33,097 bases of DNA from Pseudomonadota bacterium. Lineage in GTDB: Bacteria > Pseudomonadota > Gammaproteobacteria > Ga0077536. The notes under the pieces were generated by a model. The model saw only the letters and a list, made by a program, of their open reading frames with translations. It was not told the DNA's origin and did not search any database. Position 1 is the stretch's first letter; each line of letters starts with the position of its first letter. Where the stretch lies: assembly GCA_029977665.1 (NCBI GenBank), contig JAPOKK010000011.1, positions 1 through 33,097 on the forward strand, written 5' to 3'. Shown here in pieces: positions 23,069 through 30,838 of this stretch. The position numbers and the translations under genes are program-made.

Positions 23069-24230
23069 CGTCGGCGTGGCGCTCGACGTAGCGCAGCACG
23101 CGCGCGAGCGCCTCTTCGAGACGTGCCGTCGAATGCGCGTAGCACAGGCGGAAATGGGCATCGTTACCCGGGCCGAAGGTATAGCCGGGCGCGAGCCCGA
23201 CGTTCTCCTCGTCGAGCACGCCTTGTACGAACGCGAGGCTCGAACGCAGCCCGCGCACGCGGGGGAAGGCATAGAACGCGCCGGCCGGGTGGGGCAGGTC
23301 GATCAGCGGATGCCCGCCGAGCATCGCCACCACGCATTCGCGCCCGCGCCGATACTGCGCGCGCAGCGCGGCAACGTCGGCCTCACCCGCTTGCAGCGCA
23401 GCGACACCCGCGCGCTGGATGAAAGACGGCGCACTGGTGTTGAAGCATTCCGAGAGCACGGCCATCTGCTCCGCGTAGCGGGACGGCGTGACCATCCAAC
23501 CGAGACGCCAGCCGGTCATCGCGTATGCCTTCGAGAAACCGTTGACGACGATCAGCGGATCGTCGTCGCGCGCGATCTCGAGGAACGACGGCGCCGCCTC
23601 GGCGTCGAACACCGTGCGGTGATAGACCTCGTCGGCGATGATCACGAAGCCGTGCTCGCGGGCGAGCGCGAGCAATGCCACCTGCTCGTCGCGTGACATC
23701 ACCCAACCGGTCGGGTTGCACGGGCTGTTGACGAAAAGCGCACGCGTCTCGGGCCTGAGCGCGGCCCGCACGTCGTCCAGTTCGAGGCGCCAGCCATGCG
23801 CACCGCTGCGCTGGCGAACGGTGTCGAAATGCGCACCGGTGACGCGGAAAGCACGATCGATGTTCGGCCAGTGCGGGGTGACGATGAGACCGTGCAGACC
23901 GTCGCTCAGCGTCATCTGCGCTGCCATGGTGACGGCCAGCATCGACGAGCCCGGCACGGTCAGGCGCGCCGGCTCGAGGTCGATGCCGTAGAGGCCATCG
24001 AGATAGCGCTTGATTGCCTCGCGCAGCTCGGCGCGGCCACGCATGTGGCCGTAGAACGTATAGCCTTCGTCGAGCGCCTGCTTGGCGGCCTCGCGGATGA
24101 ACGCCGGCGTGACCTCGTCACCCTCGCCGAACCACAGCGGGATGACGTCCGGATCGCCGAGGCGCGTCATCGCGATGCGCGTAATGCCGTTCTGCTCGAG
24201 CGCCTCGATGTCATCGCGCAACATGCCCAT
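23034..24230 (-). CDS. PLP-dependent class I/II aminotransferase with repeat-derived C-terminus
   Basis: 398 aa from the ATG at 24230, which has AAGGGGGG nearby; the ORF track starts 12 codons earlier. Fold-type I motifs: PHWPNIDRAFRVTGAHF, FVNSPCNPTGWVMS (about 175), IIADEVYHRTVFD with the PLP-ring Asp (about 203), NGFSKAYAMTGWRLGW with the Schiff-base Lys (about 236), and HFRLCYAHSTARLEEAL at the end. The likely role is transamination of an amino acid; the substrate is unknown. The final residues DEFGGDFGGQFT and the stop come from the inverted-repeat element, so the natural C-terminus has been replaced or extended. The active-site region is unaffected. Confidence 0.88.
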   Translation of the reverse strand: MGMLRDDIEALEQNGITRIAMTRLGDPDVIPLWFGEGDEVTPAFIREAAKQALDEGYTFYGHMRGRAELREAIKRYLDGLYGIDLEPARLTVPGSSMLAVTMAAQMTLSDGLHGLIVTPHWPNIDRAFRVTGAHFDTVRQRSGAHGWRLELDDVRAALRPETRALFVNSPCNPTGWVMSRDEQVALLALAREHGFVIIADEVYHRTVFDAEAAPSFLEIARDDDPLIVVNGFSKAYAMTGWRLGWMVTPSRYAEQMAVLSECFNTSAPSFIQRAGVAALQAGEADVAALRAQYRRGRECVVAMLGGHPLIDLPHPAGAFYAFPRVRGLRSSLAFVQGVLDEENVGLAPGYTFGPGNDAHFRLCYAHSTARLEEALARVLRYVERHADEFGGDFGGQFT

Positions 24231-24375
24231 GATCGTGCCCCCCTTGGCAACTGGCGAGGCCGGCACGGTAACGGCTCACGCAGGCGCGCTCAAGCTGCCG
24301 GCGCGGGTCGTCGGGCGATCTCGGCAACGCACCGCCGCATGGCAGCAGCGTCCGCGCAGCGCGCCCCCGACGGAG

Positions 24376-24942
24376 TCAGGGATGCTCGAAGAGCTTGACC
24401 ACCTTGGCGACACCGCCGATGGTCCGTACCGCCTCCGTCGCGACGTTGCCCGATTCCGTATCGACCAGGCCCATGAGATACACCACGCCGTTCTCCGTCA
24501 CGACCTTGATATTGCTCTCGGGCAGGTCCTTGATGGTGAGCAGCTTGGCGCGCGCCTTGGTCGTGATCAGACCGTCGTTGGTTCGCGAGCTGAGCGGGCT
24601 CGGCGCATCGATCGCGATCTCGTTGAAGATGTGCCTGACCTTGGCCACGCGGCTGGTGTAGTCGGCCGCCTTCGCGCGCAGCTCGTTGGTGGGACATTCG
24701 CCGGTCAGCAGCACCTGCTGGTTGTAGCTCGTGACGTTGATGTGACACGCCTGCGCGAGCTCGGCATCGGCGGAGAAGAACTTGGCCGCCTTGCCCTCGA
24801 TCTGTTCGTCGTCGATGACCGTTCCGGTGGTGCGGCGATCACCACTCACGGCCGCGCCGGTGGCCGTCAGCGGCGCACAGCCGGCAAGTGCCTGCAGGCA
24901 GCACAGCAGGGCCAGTAGACGAACGACGGCGATCAGTTTCAT
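24376..24942 (-). CDS. Outer-membrane lipoprotein with two BON domains (DolP/YraP-like)
   Basis: 188 aa from the ATG at 24942. A GTG two codons earlier (24948) is better spaced from GGAGAA and may be the real start; the ORF-track start is 31 codons upstream. A signal peptide ends in the lipobox LAGC, giving a lipid-modified Cys about residue 22. BON domain 1 has INVTSYNQQVLLTGECPTNELRAKAADYTSRVAKVRHIFNEI; BON domain 2 has IKVVTENGVVYLMGLVDTESGNVATEAVRTIGGVAKVVKLFE. Dual-BON lipoproteins of this kind bind anionic phospholipid and support outer-membrane integrity. It is probably transcribed alone; the aminotransferase is 145 bp downstream on the same strand. Confidence 0.88.
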   Translation of the reverse strand: MKLIAVVRLLALLCCLQALAGCAPLTATGAAVSGDRRTTGTVIDDEQIEGKAAKFFSADAELAQACHINVTSYNQQVLLTGECPTNELRAKAADYTSRVAKVRHIFNEIAIDAPSPLSSRTNDGLITTKARAKLLTIKDLPESNIKVVTENGVVYLMGLVDTESGNVATEAVRTIGGVAKVVKLFEHP

Positions 24943-25068
24943 GCTCACGATAGAAATTCTCCAGGCAGCCTCTGACGTGACCGGCGGCGCCTTGCGACAC
25001 AACCGGCGGCGCAATCTTCGCATGTCGTGCGGCATCGCGTCATGCCGTTCCTGTCAGCCGGCACCGGC

Positions 25069-25944
25069 TCACACCACGCGGTTCTCGATCCGGCCGAGCC
25101 CGCTGATGGTGACTTCGACGCGATCGCCACGGGCGAGAAATCGCGGCGGATCGAAACCGATACCGACCCCGGCGGGGGTGCCGGTCGCGATGACGTCGCC
25201 GGTCTCGAGCGTCATGCTCGCCGAGATCGCAGCGACGATGGCCGGCACATCGAAGATCAGGTCGCGCGTACTGGCCTGCTGGCGCAGCTCGCCGTTGACC
25301 CGGCATTCGAGCGTGAGGTTGCCGACATCGACCTCGTCGACCGTGGTCAACCAGGGCCCCATCGGGCAGAAGGTATCGATGGACTTGCCGAGGTGCCACT
25401 GGCGGTGCCTGGCCTGCAGGTCGCGCGCGGTCACGTCGTTGACGATGGTGCAGGCGAACACGTGCTGCCACGCCGACTCGGCGGGAATCGCGCGACCGGG
25501 ACGGCCGATGACGATACCGAGTTCGCCCTCGTAATCGACCTGCTGCGTCAGCTCCCAAGGCACGACGATGTCGGCATGGGCGCCGACGACGCTGCATGGC
25601 GCCTTGGTGAACACGATGGGTGCCTCGGGAATCGCATCTGCGGCGCCGCGTGCCGAGGCATCGAATCCGCTGCGGTTGAACTCGTGGGCGTGCTCACGGT
25701 AGTTCTTGCCGATGCACAGCACGTTCTTGCGCGGCCGCACGATAGGTGCCAGCCAGGTGACCGCGTCGAGCGGCATGGCCTGCCCGGCATCCTGCGGCGC
25801 GGCTCCGGCGAGCAATCGCTCGATCAGGTCGATGACGACATCAGGCGCGCCGTGGTCGACATCGAGCGGTGTGACGCTGCCAGCGTCGGGATCGACGCGT
25901 CCGACTAGCGTCGCGCCGCCGTAGACGTAACGGGCAATTTTCAT
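25069..25944 (-). CDS. Fumarylacetoacetate hydrolase (FAH) family protein
   Basis: 291 aa; the ATG follows GGGGAAG. The family includes acylpyruvate hydrolases, oxaloacetate decarboxylases and 2-oxo-diene hydratases. Metal-site and family motifs: VLCIGKNYREHAHEF (about 75), VDYEGELGIVIGRPGRAI (two Glu ligands, about 135), CTIVNDVTARDLQARHRQWHLGKSIDTFCPMGPWL (Asp ligand, about 170), and DVIATGTPAGVGIGFDPPRFLARGD near the end. It lies 50 bp downstream of the MaoC gene, so probably in one operon with gltA. A meta-cleavage or dicarboxylate role is plausible given the aromatic genes elsewhere in the window, but the substrate is unassigned. Confidence 0.88.
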   Translation of the reverse strand: MKIARYVYGGATLVGRVDPDAGSVTPLDVDHGAPDVVIDLIERLLAGAAPQDAGQAMPLDAVTWLAPIVRPRKNVLCIGKNYREHAHEFNRSGFDASARGAADAIPEAPIVFTKAPCSVVGAHADIVVPWELTQQVDYEGELGIVIGRPGRAIPAESAWQHVFACTIVNDVTARDLQARHRQWHLGKSIDTFCPMGPWLTTVDEVDVGNLTLECRVNGELRQQASTRDLIFDVPAIVAAISASMTLETGDVIATGTPAGVGIGFDPPRFLARGDRVEVTISGLGRIENRVV

Positions 25945-25994
25945 GGTCGGCTTCCCCGGACAAGCGTAGTGCGCAGAGCCGCGCCGTGCAGCAC

Positions 25995-26477
25995 TCAGGC
26001 GCCCGCCGTCTCGCGTCGCAGGAAGAAACCCAGCGTCTTCATCGTCATCACGACGGCGTCCTCCTGGTTGAGCACCTCGATGCCCGAGTGCACCAGGCCG
26101 CGATCGGGCTTGGAGCGCGATACGCGCGCATCGAGGACCGTGATGCGTACGCGCAGCGTGTCGCCCGGTCGCACCGGCTTGATCCAGCGTACTTCATCGA
26201 CCCCCGGCGAGCCGAGGCTGGCGACGCTCGACACGAAGTGGTCGACCATCATGCGCATCATGATCGCGCAGGTATGCCAGCCACTGGTGATGAGGCCGCC
26301 GTAGGGCGAGCGCGCGGCGGCCTCGGCGTCGATGTGGAACGGCTGCGGGTCATAGCGACGCGCGAAATCGACGAGTTCGTCCTCGCCGACCAGGTAACGG
26401 CCGAACTCGTATACCGAGCCCGGCACGTAATCCTCGAACCAGCGCGCGTCGCGCGCGCTCGCGAACTCGTCGGCCAT
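25995..26477 (-). CDS. MaoC-family dehydratase ((R)-enoyl-CoA hydratase-like hot-dog protein)
   Basis: 160 aa. A single hot-dog fold with the hydratase-2 signature RYDPQPFHIDAEAAARSPYGGLITSGWHT (about residues 40-68), which contains the catalytic Asp and His; VDEVRWIKPVRPGDTLRVRITVLDARVSRSKPDRGLV follows. Such enzymes hydrate trans-2-enoyl-CoA or mesaconyl/methylfumaryl-CoA-type substrates. It starts 19 bp after the gltA stop codon and is probably co-transcribed with it. The combination with citrate synthase and an FAH enzyme suggests organic-acid or acyl-CoA metabolism without fixing the substrate. No strong ribosome-binding site is seen. Confidence 0.87.
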   Translation of the reverse strand: MADEFASARDARWFEDYVPGSVYEFGRYLVGEDELVDFARRYDPQPFHIDAEAAARSPYGGLITSGWHTCAIMMRMMVDHFVSSVASLGSPGVDEVRWIKPVRPGDTLRVRITVLDARVSRSKPDRGLVHSGIEVLNQEDAVVMTMKTLGFFLRRETAGA

Positions 26478-26496
26478 GCGCGCGCCTGCCGCGCGC

Positions 26497-27807
26497 TCAG
26501 CGCTTGACCAGCGGCACGTAGTCGCGCTGCGTGTAGCCGGTGTAGAGCTGGCGCGGACGCCCGATACGCTGGCTCGGGTCCTCGATCATCTCGTTCCACT
26601 GGGCGACCCAGCCGACCGTGCGCGCGAGCGCGAACAGGGCGGTGAACATGGTCGTCGGGAAACCCATCGCCTTGAGCGTGATACCCGAGTAGAAATCGAT
26701 GTTCGGGTAGAGCTTCTTCTCGATGAAGTACTCGTCGGACAGGGCAATCTTCTCGAGCTCCATCGCGACTTCGAGCAGCGGGTCGTCCTTGATACCCAGC
26801 TCGCTGAGCACTTCGTGGCAGGTCTGCTGCATGACCTTGGCGCGCGGATCGTAGTTCTTGTACACGCGGTGGCCGAAACCCATCAAGCGGAACGGGTCGT
26901 TCTTGTCCTTGGCCTTGTTGATGTACTCCGGGATGCGTTCGACCGAGCCGATCTCGGCGAGCATGTTGAGCGCCGCTTCGTTCGCCCCGCCGTGCGCCGG
27001 TCCCCACAGGCAGGCGATGCCGGCAGCAATGCAGGCGAACGGGTTGGCGCCCGAAGAACTCGCCAGGCGCACCGTCGAGGTCGAGGCGTTCTGCTCGTGG
27101 TCTGCATGCAGGATGAAGATGCGATCCATGGCGCGCGAGAGGGTCGGGCTGACCTGGTACTCGGCGGCAGGCACCGCGAAACACATCTTGAGGAAATTGG
27201 CCGTGTAGTCGAGCTCGTTCGACGGGTAGACGAAGGGCTGACCGATGGAGTACTTGAACGCCATCGCGGCGATGGTCGGCATCTTCGCGATCAGGCGGCG
27301 GCTCGCGACGAGGCGCTGCCACGGGTCGTTGATGTCGGTCGAATCATGGTAGAAGGCCGACAACGCGCCGACCACGCCGCACATGATCGCCATCGGGTGG
27401 GCATCGCGACGGAAACCCGAGAAGAAGTCGTGCAGCTGCTCATGCACCATCGTGTGATGGGTGATGGCGTGCTCGAACTCGTCGTAGTCGGCGCGATTCG
27501 GCAGCTCGCCGTTCCGCAGCAGGGAGGCCACCTCGACGAAATTGCTCTGCTCGGAAAGCTGGTCGATGGGATAGCCGCGGTAGAGCAGCACGCCCTGGTC
27601 TCCGTCGATGTAGGTGATCTTCGATTCGCAGCTCGCCGTCGAGGTGAAGCCGGGGTCGTAAGTGAAGTGACCGGTTTGCGCGTAGAGCTTGGAAATGTCG
27701 ATCACGCTCGGGCCAACGGTACCGGAACGGACGGGAAACTCGTTGGTCTCCGTGGCGACTTCCAGTTTGGCGACGCCGGGGGCCGCACTGTCAACGGGTT
27801 TGCTCAT
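26497..27807 (-). CDS. gltA: Citrate synthase
   Basis: 436 aa from the ATG at 27807 ([11 protein letters not shown]), with GAGAGG 9 nt upstream; the listed ORF adds 29 codons. It condenses acetyl-CoA and oxaloacetate to citrate in the cytoplasm. Active-site motifs: [32 protein letters not shown] with the first catalytic His, [15 protein letters not shown] with the second, and [18 protein letters not shown] with the catalytic Asp. The length and the N-terminal domain [36 protein letters not shown] are those of the Gram-negative, E. coli-like hexameric type that is usually NADH-inhibited. First gene of the gltA-maoC-FAH string. Confidence 0.97.
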   Translation of the reverse strand: MSKPVDSAAPGVAKLEVATETNEFPVRSGTVGPSVIDISKLYAQTGHFTYDPGFTSTASCESKITYIDGDQGVLLYRGYPIDQLSEQSNFVEVASLLRNGELPNRADYDEFEHAITHHTMVHEQLHDFFSGFRRDAHPMAIMCGVVGALSAFYHDSTDINDPWQRLVASRRLIAKMPTIAAMAFKYSIGQPFVYPSNELDYTANFLKMCFAVPAAEYQVSPTLSRAMDRIFILHADHEQNASTSTVRLASSSGANPFACIAAGIACLWGPAHGGANEAALNMLAEIGSVERIPEYINKAKDKNDPFRLMGFGHRVYKNYDPRAKVMQQTCHEVLSELGIKDDPLLEVAMELEKIALSDEYFIEKKLYPNIDFYSGITLKAMGFPTTMFTALFALARTVGWVAQWNEMIEDPSQRIGRPRQLYTGYTQRDYVPLVKR

Positions 27808-28049
27808 AAATGAACGCCTCTCATCTGCTGCGTGTTCGTTCATGGTCGCGCGGCGCCGAATGAAACCGCCGTCGCAGCATGCGCCGGTGCGCAACTCATT
27901 GATTTCTTGGATTTAGCGGTCAGCCCTCGGCCGCCGCGCGAAGAATCTACACCAATTGGCACCGGAACCGTTAGGGCATGGGGGAAAAACGCCTCGTGCC
28001 GATACGCCGACTGCCCCGGATTGCACCACGACGGCGCAAACGCACCGCT

Positions 28050-28748
28050 TCACAGCAGCATCAGGCCCCCGAGCAGCGCCAGTAAGAGGTAGAGCAGCCG
28101 GGCGAAGCGCGCCTGCGGAATGCGCCGCGCGAGCCAGGCGCCGAGCAGGTTGCCCGCCACGAGCACCGGCAAGGCATAAGCGAGCAGCGCGAACACGCGC
28201 GGGGTCCACAGGCCGGACGCGGCGTGCACCGCGCAGATCGCGGCGGCCGCGAACAGGAAGTAGCCCGACAGCGACGCACGAAAGCGCGCCGGTGACCATT
28301 GCACCAGCGCGCCGTAGAGCACCAGCGGCGGCGCGTTGGTGTTGTAGGCTCCGCCGAGCACGCCGGCGACGAGGCCGAAGCCGTAGACCGCCGGACCGTC
28401 GCCGAGCCGGGGCAGGCGCGGGCGTGCCAGGCTCCACGCGGCGTATGCGAGCAACAGCACGCCGAGACCGGCGCGCATCCAGGCCGCCGGCGCGAGGTGA
28501 ATCAAGGCGACGCCGAGCGGGATGCCGGGCAGCGTGGCGAGCAGCAGCCGCGACGCCGCGCGCGCATCGATCGCACGCCAGTCACGCGCCAGCACCGCGA
28601 TGACGGTCAATAACGCGGCGAGACCGACCAGCGGCGTCGCCTGCGCGAAGCCGAGCACCGGCACCAGTAGGGGCATGGCGACCAGCGCCGTGCCGAAACC
28701 CAGGCTCGCATGGACCGTGCTCGCGGCGAACAACGCCGCGAGGGTCAC
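28050..28748 (-). CDS. TSUP (TauE/SafE) family membrane permease
   Basis: 232 aa from a GTG at 28748; there is no ATG or GTG in frame close upstream, so the start is uncertain by a few residues. About seven to eight hydrophobic segments. The two repeat signatures of TSUP proteins are visible: STVHASLGFGTALVAMPLLVPVLG near the N-terminus and GLVAGVLGGAYNTNAPPLVLYGAL at about 120. Family members export sulfite, sulfoacetate or other organosulfur anions, or move other organic acids; the substrate is unknown. It lies 76 bp downstream of the ydbL-like gene on the same strand and may share its transcript. Confidence 0.85.
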   Translation of the reverse strand: MTLAALFAASTVHASLGFGTALVAMPLLVPVLGFAQATPLVGLAALLTVIAVLARDWRAIDARAASRLLLATLPGIPLGVALIHLAPAAWMRAGLGVLLLAYAAWSLARPRLPRLGDGPAVYGFGLVAGVLGGAYNTNAPPLVLYGALVQWSPARFRASLSGYFLFAAAAICAVHAASGLWTPRVFALLAYALPVLVAGNLLGAWLARRIPQARFARLLYLLLALLGGLMLL

Positions 28749-28824
28749 GGCGAGCTGTGCACCCTCGGTGATGACCGGGCCCTTCGCGTGCGGCGCAGCG
28801 CGGACCGCGCGGCGCGACGTGCGC

Positions 28825-29445
28825 CTACTTCTGCTGCCAGCTGCCGCTCGGCGTCCGGTAGTACCAGCCGCGGCTGGCCTTGGCGACCCAGCGTTCGGCG
28901 AAGACCTTGCGAATCTGGTCGACCCACTCGGGGTGGCCGTTGATGCGCGCGATCTCCTTGTACAGCGCTTCCCAATCGGTGTTCTGCTCGGCGACGAGCT
29001 GACGCACGCTGTTGCGCTGGGCGAGCGGGATGGCGTTGCGGTCGCGGATCTCGAGCAAGCCAGCGTCGGTCAGCCCGACGGCACCGGCGTCGAGGAACGG
29101 CTTGATGCGCGGGAAACGCGCTTTGAGCGATTGCTCGAGCGCACGCGATGCCGGCGAGCTGGCATCGAAATTCGGTGCCGCTGCAGCGGCCGGCACGAGC
29201 CACTCGAGCACCTGCGTACCGGCAGCGATCAGCAGGCGCCGCGGTGCGCCATCTTCGCGCAGGGAAGTCTCGCTGCCGGACGCCTCGGGCGGCGGCGCAT
29301 CGCTGCCACCGTTCAGGCCACGCACCTCGTCGATGATGCGGTCGGCGGCCTGCTGCGCGGCAGCTTCGGGGAAGTAGATGTTGATGGTCACGCAGCCGAC
29401 CAGGATGGTGGCGGCCGCGGCCAGCAGGAATCGATTCAGGCTCAT
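28825..29445 (-). CDS. ydbL: YdbL-family (DUF1318) lipoprotein, with YnbE-like N-terminal segment
   Basis: 206 aa from the ATG at 29445; the ORF track extends 33 codons upstream. A signal peptide with lipobox LVGC precedes CVTINIYFPEAAAQQAADRIIDEVRG. The C-terminal part (GLTDAGLLEIRDRNAIPLAQRNSVRQLVAEQNTDWEALYKEIARINGHPEWVDQIRKVFAERWVAKASRGWYYRTPSGSW) resembles E. coli YdbL. In E. coli YdbL works in the periplasm with YnbE and the AsmA-like protein YdbH in phospholipid transport to the outer membrane. Here the lipid-anchored N-terminus may stand in for YnbE in one polypeptide. A TATAAC box (complement of 29483-29488) may be its -10. Confidence 0.8.
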   Translation of the reverse strand: MSLNRFLLAAAATILVGCVTINIYFPEAAAQQAADRIIDEVRGLNGGSDAPPPEASGSETSLREDGAPRRLLIAAGTQVLEWLVPAAAAAPNFDASSPASRALEQSLKARFPRIKPFLDAGAVGLTDAGLLEIRDRNAIPLAQRNSVRQLVAEQNTDWEALYKEIARINGHPEWVDQIRKVFAERWVAKASRGWYYRTPSGSWQQK

Positions 29446-29599
29446 CGGGTCAAGGTCCTCGTGCCGCTGCAGCAGTCTGCTCGTTATAGTACCCGTTCCG
29501 GCCGCGCGCGCCGTGTGGCGGCGGCTCACGAGATCATCGACCACGACGCGCCATGCCCGTTCCCTCTGTCACCACCGCGAAGCGAGCCCGGGTGCACGC

Positions 29600-30838
29600 A
29601 TGAATCAGCCTGCCGCGCGAAGCGGACCGTTCTATGGCTGGATCGTCGTTGCCGCGGCGTTCGCGGTGCTGTTCCTCGCCTACGGCCTGCAGTTCAGCTA
29701 CGGCGTGTTCGTCACCGGCATGTCGGCCGAACTCGGCTGGAGCCGCGCCGCGACGGCCCTGCCCTATTCGCTCTACGTGTTCGCCTACAGCGCGCTCAGT
29801 GCTGCCACCGGGCGCGCCACCGATCGCTTCGGCCCGCGCCAGGTGATCACGCTCGGCGCGGTGCTGCTCGGTCTCGGCTGGGGCTCGAGCGCGCTGGTCA
29901 CGACACCCTGGCAGCTTGCCATCAGCCTCGGCCTCGTCGCCGCGCTCGGCATGAGCGTGGCCTGGGTACCCTGCAACGCGACCGTCGCGCGCTGGTTCAC
30001 GCGCCGGCGCGGCGCCGCGGTCGCGATTGCTTCGAGCGGCGCGAGCCTGGGTAATTTCGTCGTGCCACCGCTCGCCGGCATGCTCATGGTTGCCTGGGGT
30101 TGGCGCGCGGCACTCGGCATCATCGCGCTGGCGAGCGCGCTGGCGATGCTCGCCGCGGCGCGCTACATGGTGCGCGACCCGGAAACGCTCGGCCTCGCGC
30201 CCGATGGCGACCCGCTGCCCCCCGCCGCCGCTGCCGCGCCGACGCTCGAGCCGGCCCTCGCCGAGGTCCGCCGCAGCGCGCGCTTCTTGCTCGTCATCGC
30301 GACGTATTTCTGTTCGTGGCTGGTCGTGTTCATGCCTTTCGTGCACCTCCCCGCGCACGCCGCCGACCTCGGTTTCGGCGCGGCGAGCGCCGCTTCGCTG
30401 CTCTCGGCCATCGGTCTCGGCGGCGTCGCCGGACGACTGTCCGCCGGCGTCGCATCCGATTGGCTGGGGCGTTTCCCCGCGCTGGTCACGGTGTTCGTGC
30501 TGCAAGCCGCATCCTTCGCCGGCTTCGCCGCCGTCGACTCGCTCGCCGCGCTCGGTGTCGCCGCATTGGTCTTCGGCTTCTCCTACGGCGGCGGTGTCAC
30601 CTTGCTGCCGCCGCTGTGCGGCGACCTGTTCGGGCGCACCCACATGGCGAGCATCGTCGGCGTGATCTTCGCCGTCGCCGGCGCACCGGCCGCGTTCGGT
30701 CCTTACGCCGCCGGCTGGTTGTACGACCTCGACGGCAGCTACCAGACGGCGTTTCTCGGCGCAGCCGCGCTCAACCTGACGGCCCTGCTGCTGACCCTCG
30801 TGCTCGCGGTCAACGTGCGTCGCGTCACTCGATCCTGA
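29600..30838 (+). CDS. MFS transporter
   Basis: 412 aa from the ATG at 29600 (MNQPAARSGPFYGWIVVAAAF); the ORF track begins 74 codons earlier, in antisense of the ydbL start. About twelve hydrophobic segments. FYGWIVV at the start, GRATDRFGPRQVITLGAVLLGLGW after segment 2 (the MFS loop 2-3 motif), ARWFTRRRGAAVAIASSGASLGNFVVPPLAG, and a central hydrophilic loop near residues 195-225 are typical of the oxalate/formate antiporter-monocarboxylate transporter branch. It probably moves an organic monocarboxylate. It lies opposite to and between the ydbL- and ydbH-like genes, and its end overlaps the ydbH end by 14 bp tail to tail. Confidence 0.9.
   Translation: MNQPAARSGPFYGWIVVAAAFAVLFLAYGLQFSYGVFVTGMSAELGWSRAATALPYSLYVFAYSALSAATGRATDRFGPRQVITLGAVLLGLGWGSSALVTTPWQLAISLGLVAALGMSVAWVPCNATVARWFTRRRGAAVAIASSGASLGNFVVPPLAGMLMVAWGWRAALGIIALASALAMLAAARYMVRDPETLGLAPDGDPLPPAAAAAPTLEPALAEVRRSARFLLVIATYFCSWLVVFMPFVHLPAHAADLGFGAASAASLLSAIGLGGVAGRLSAGVASDWLGRFPALVTVFVLQAASFAGFAAVDSLAALGVAALVFGFSYGGGVTLLPPLCGDLFGRTHMASIVGVIFAVAGAPAAFGPYAAGWLYDLDGSYQTAFLGAAALNLTALLLTLVLAVNVRRVTRS

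Noticed and set aside
25056-25069. AGCCGGCACCGGCT hairpin at the end of the FAH gene as a terminator
   Set aside because: Only a 5-bp stem, overlaps the stop codon, and no T-run on the minus strand.
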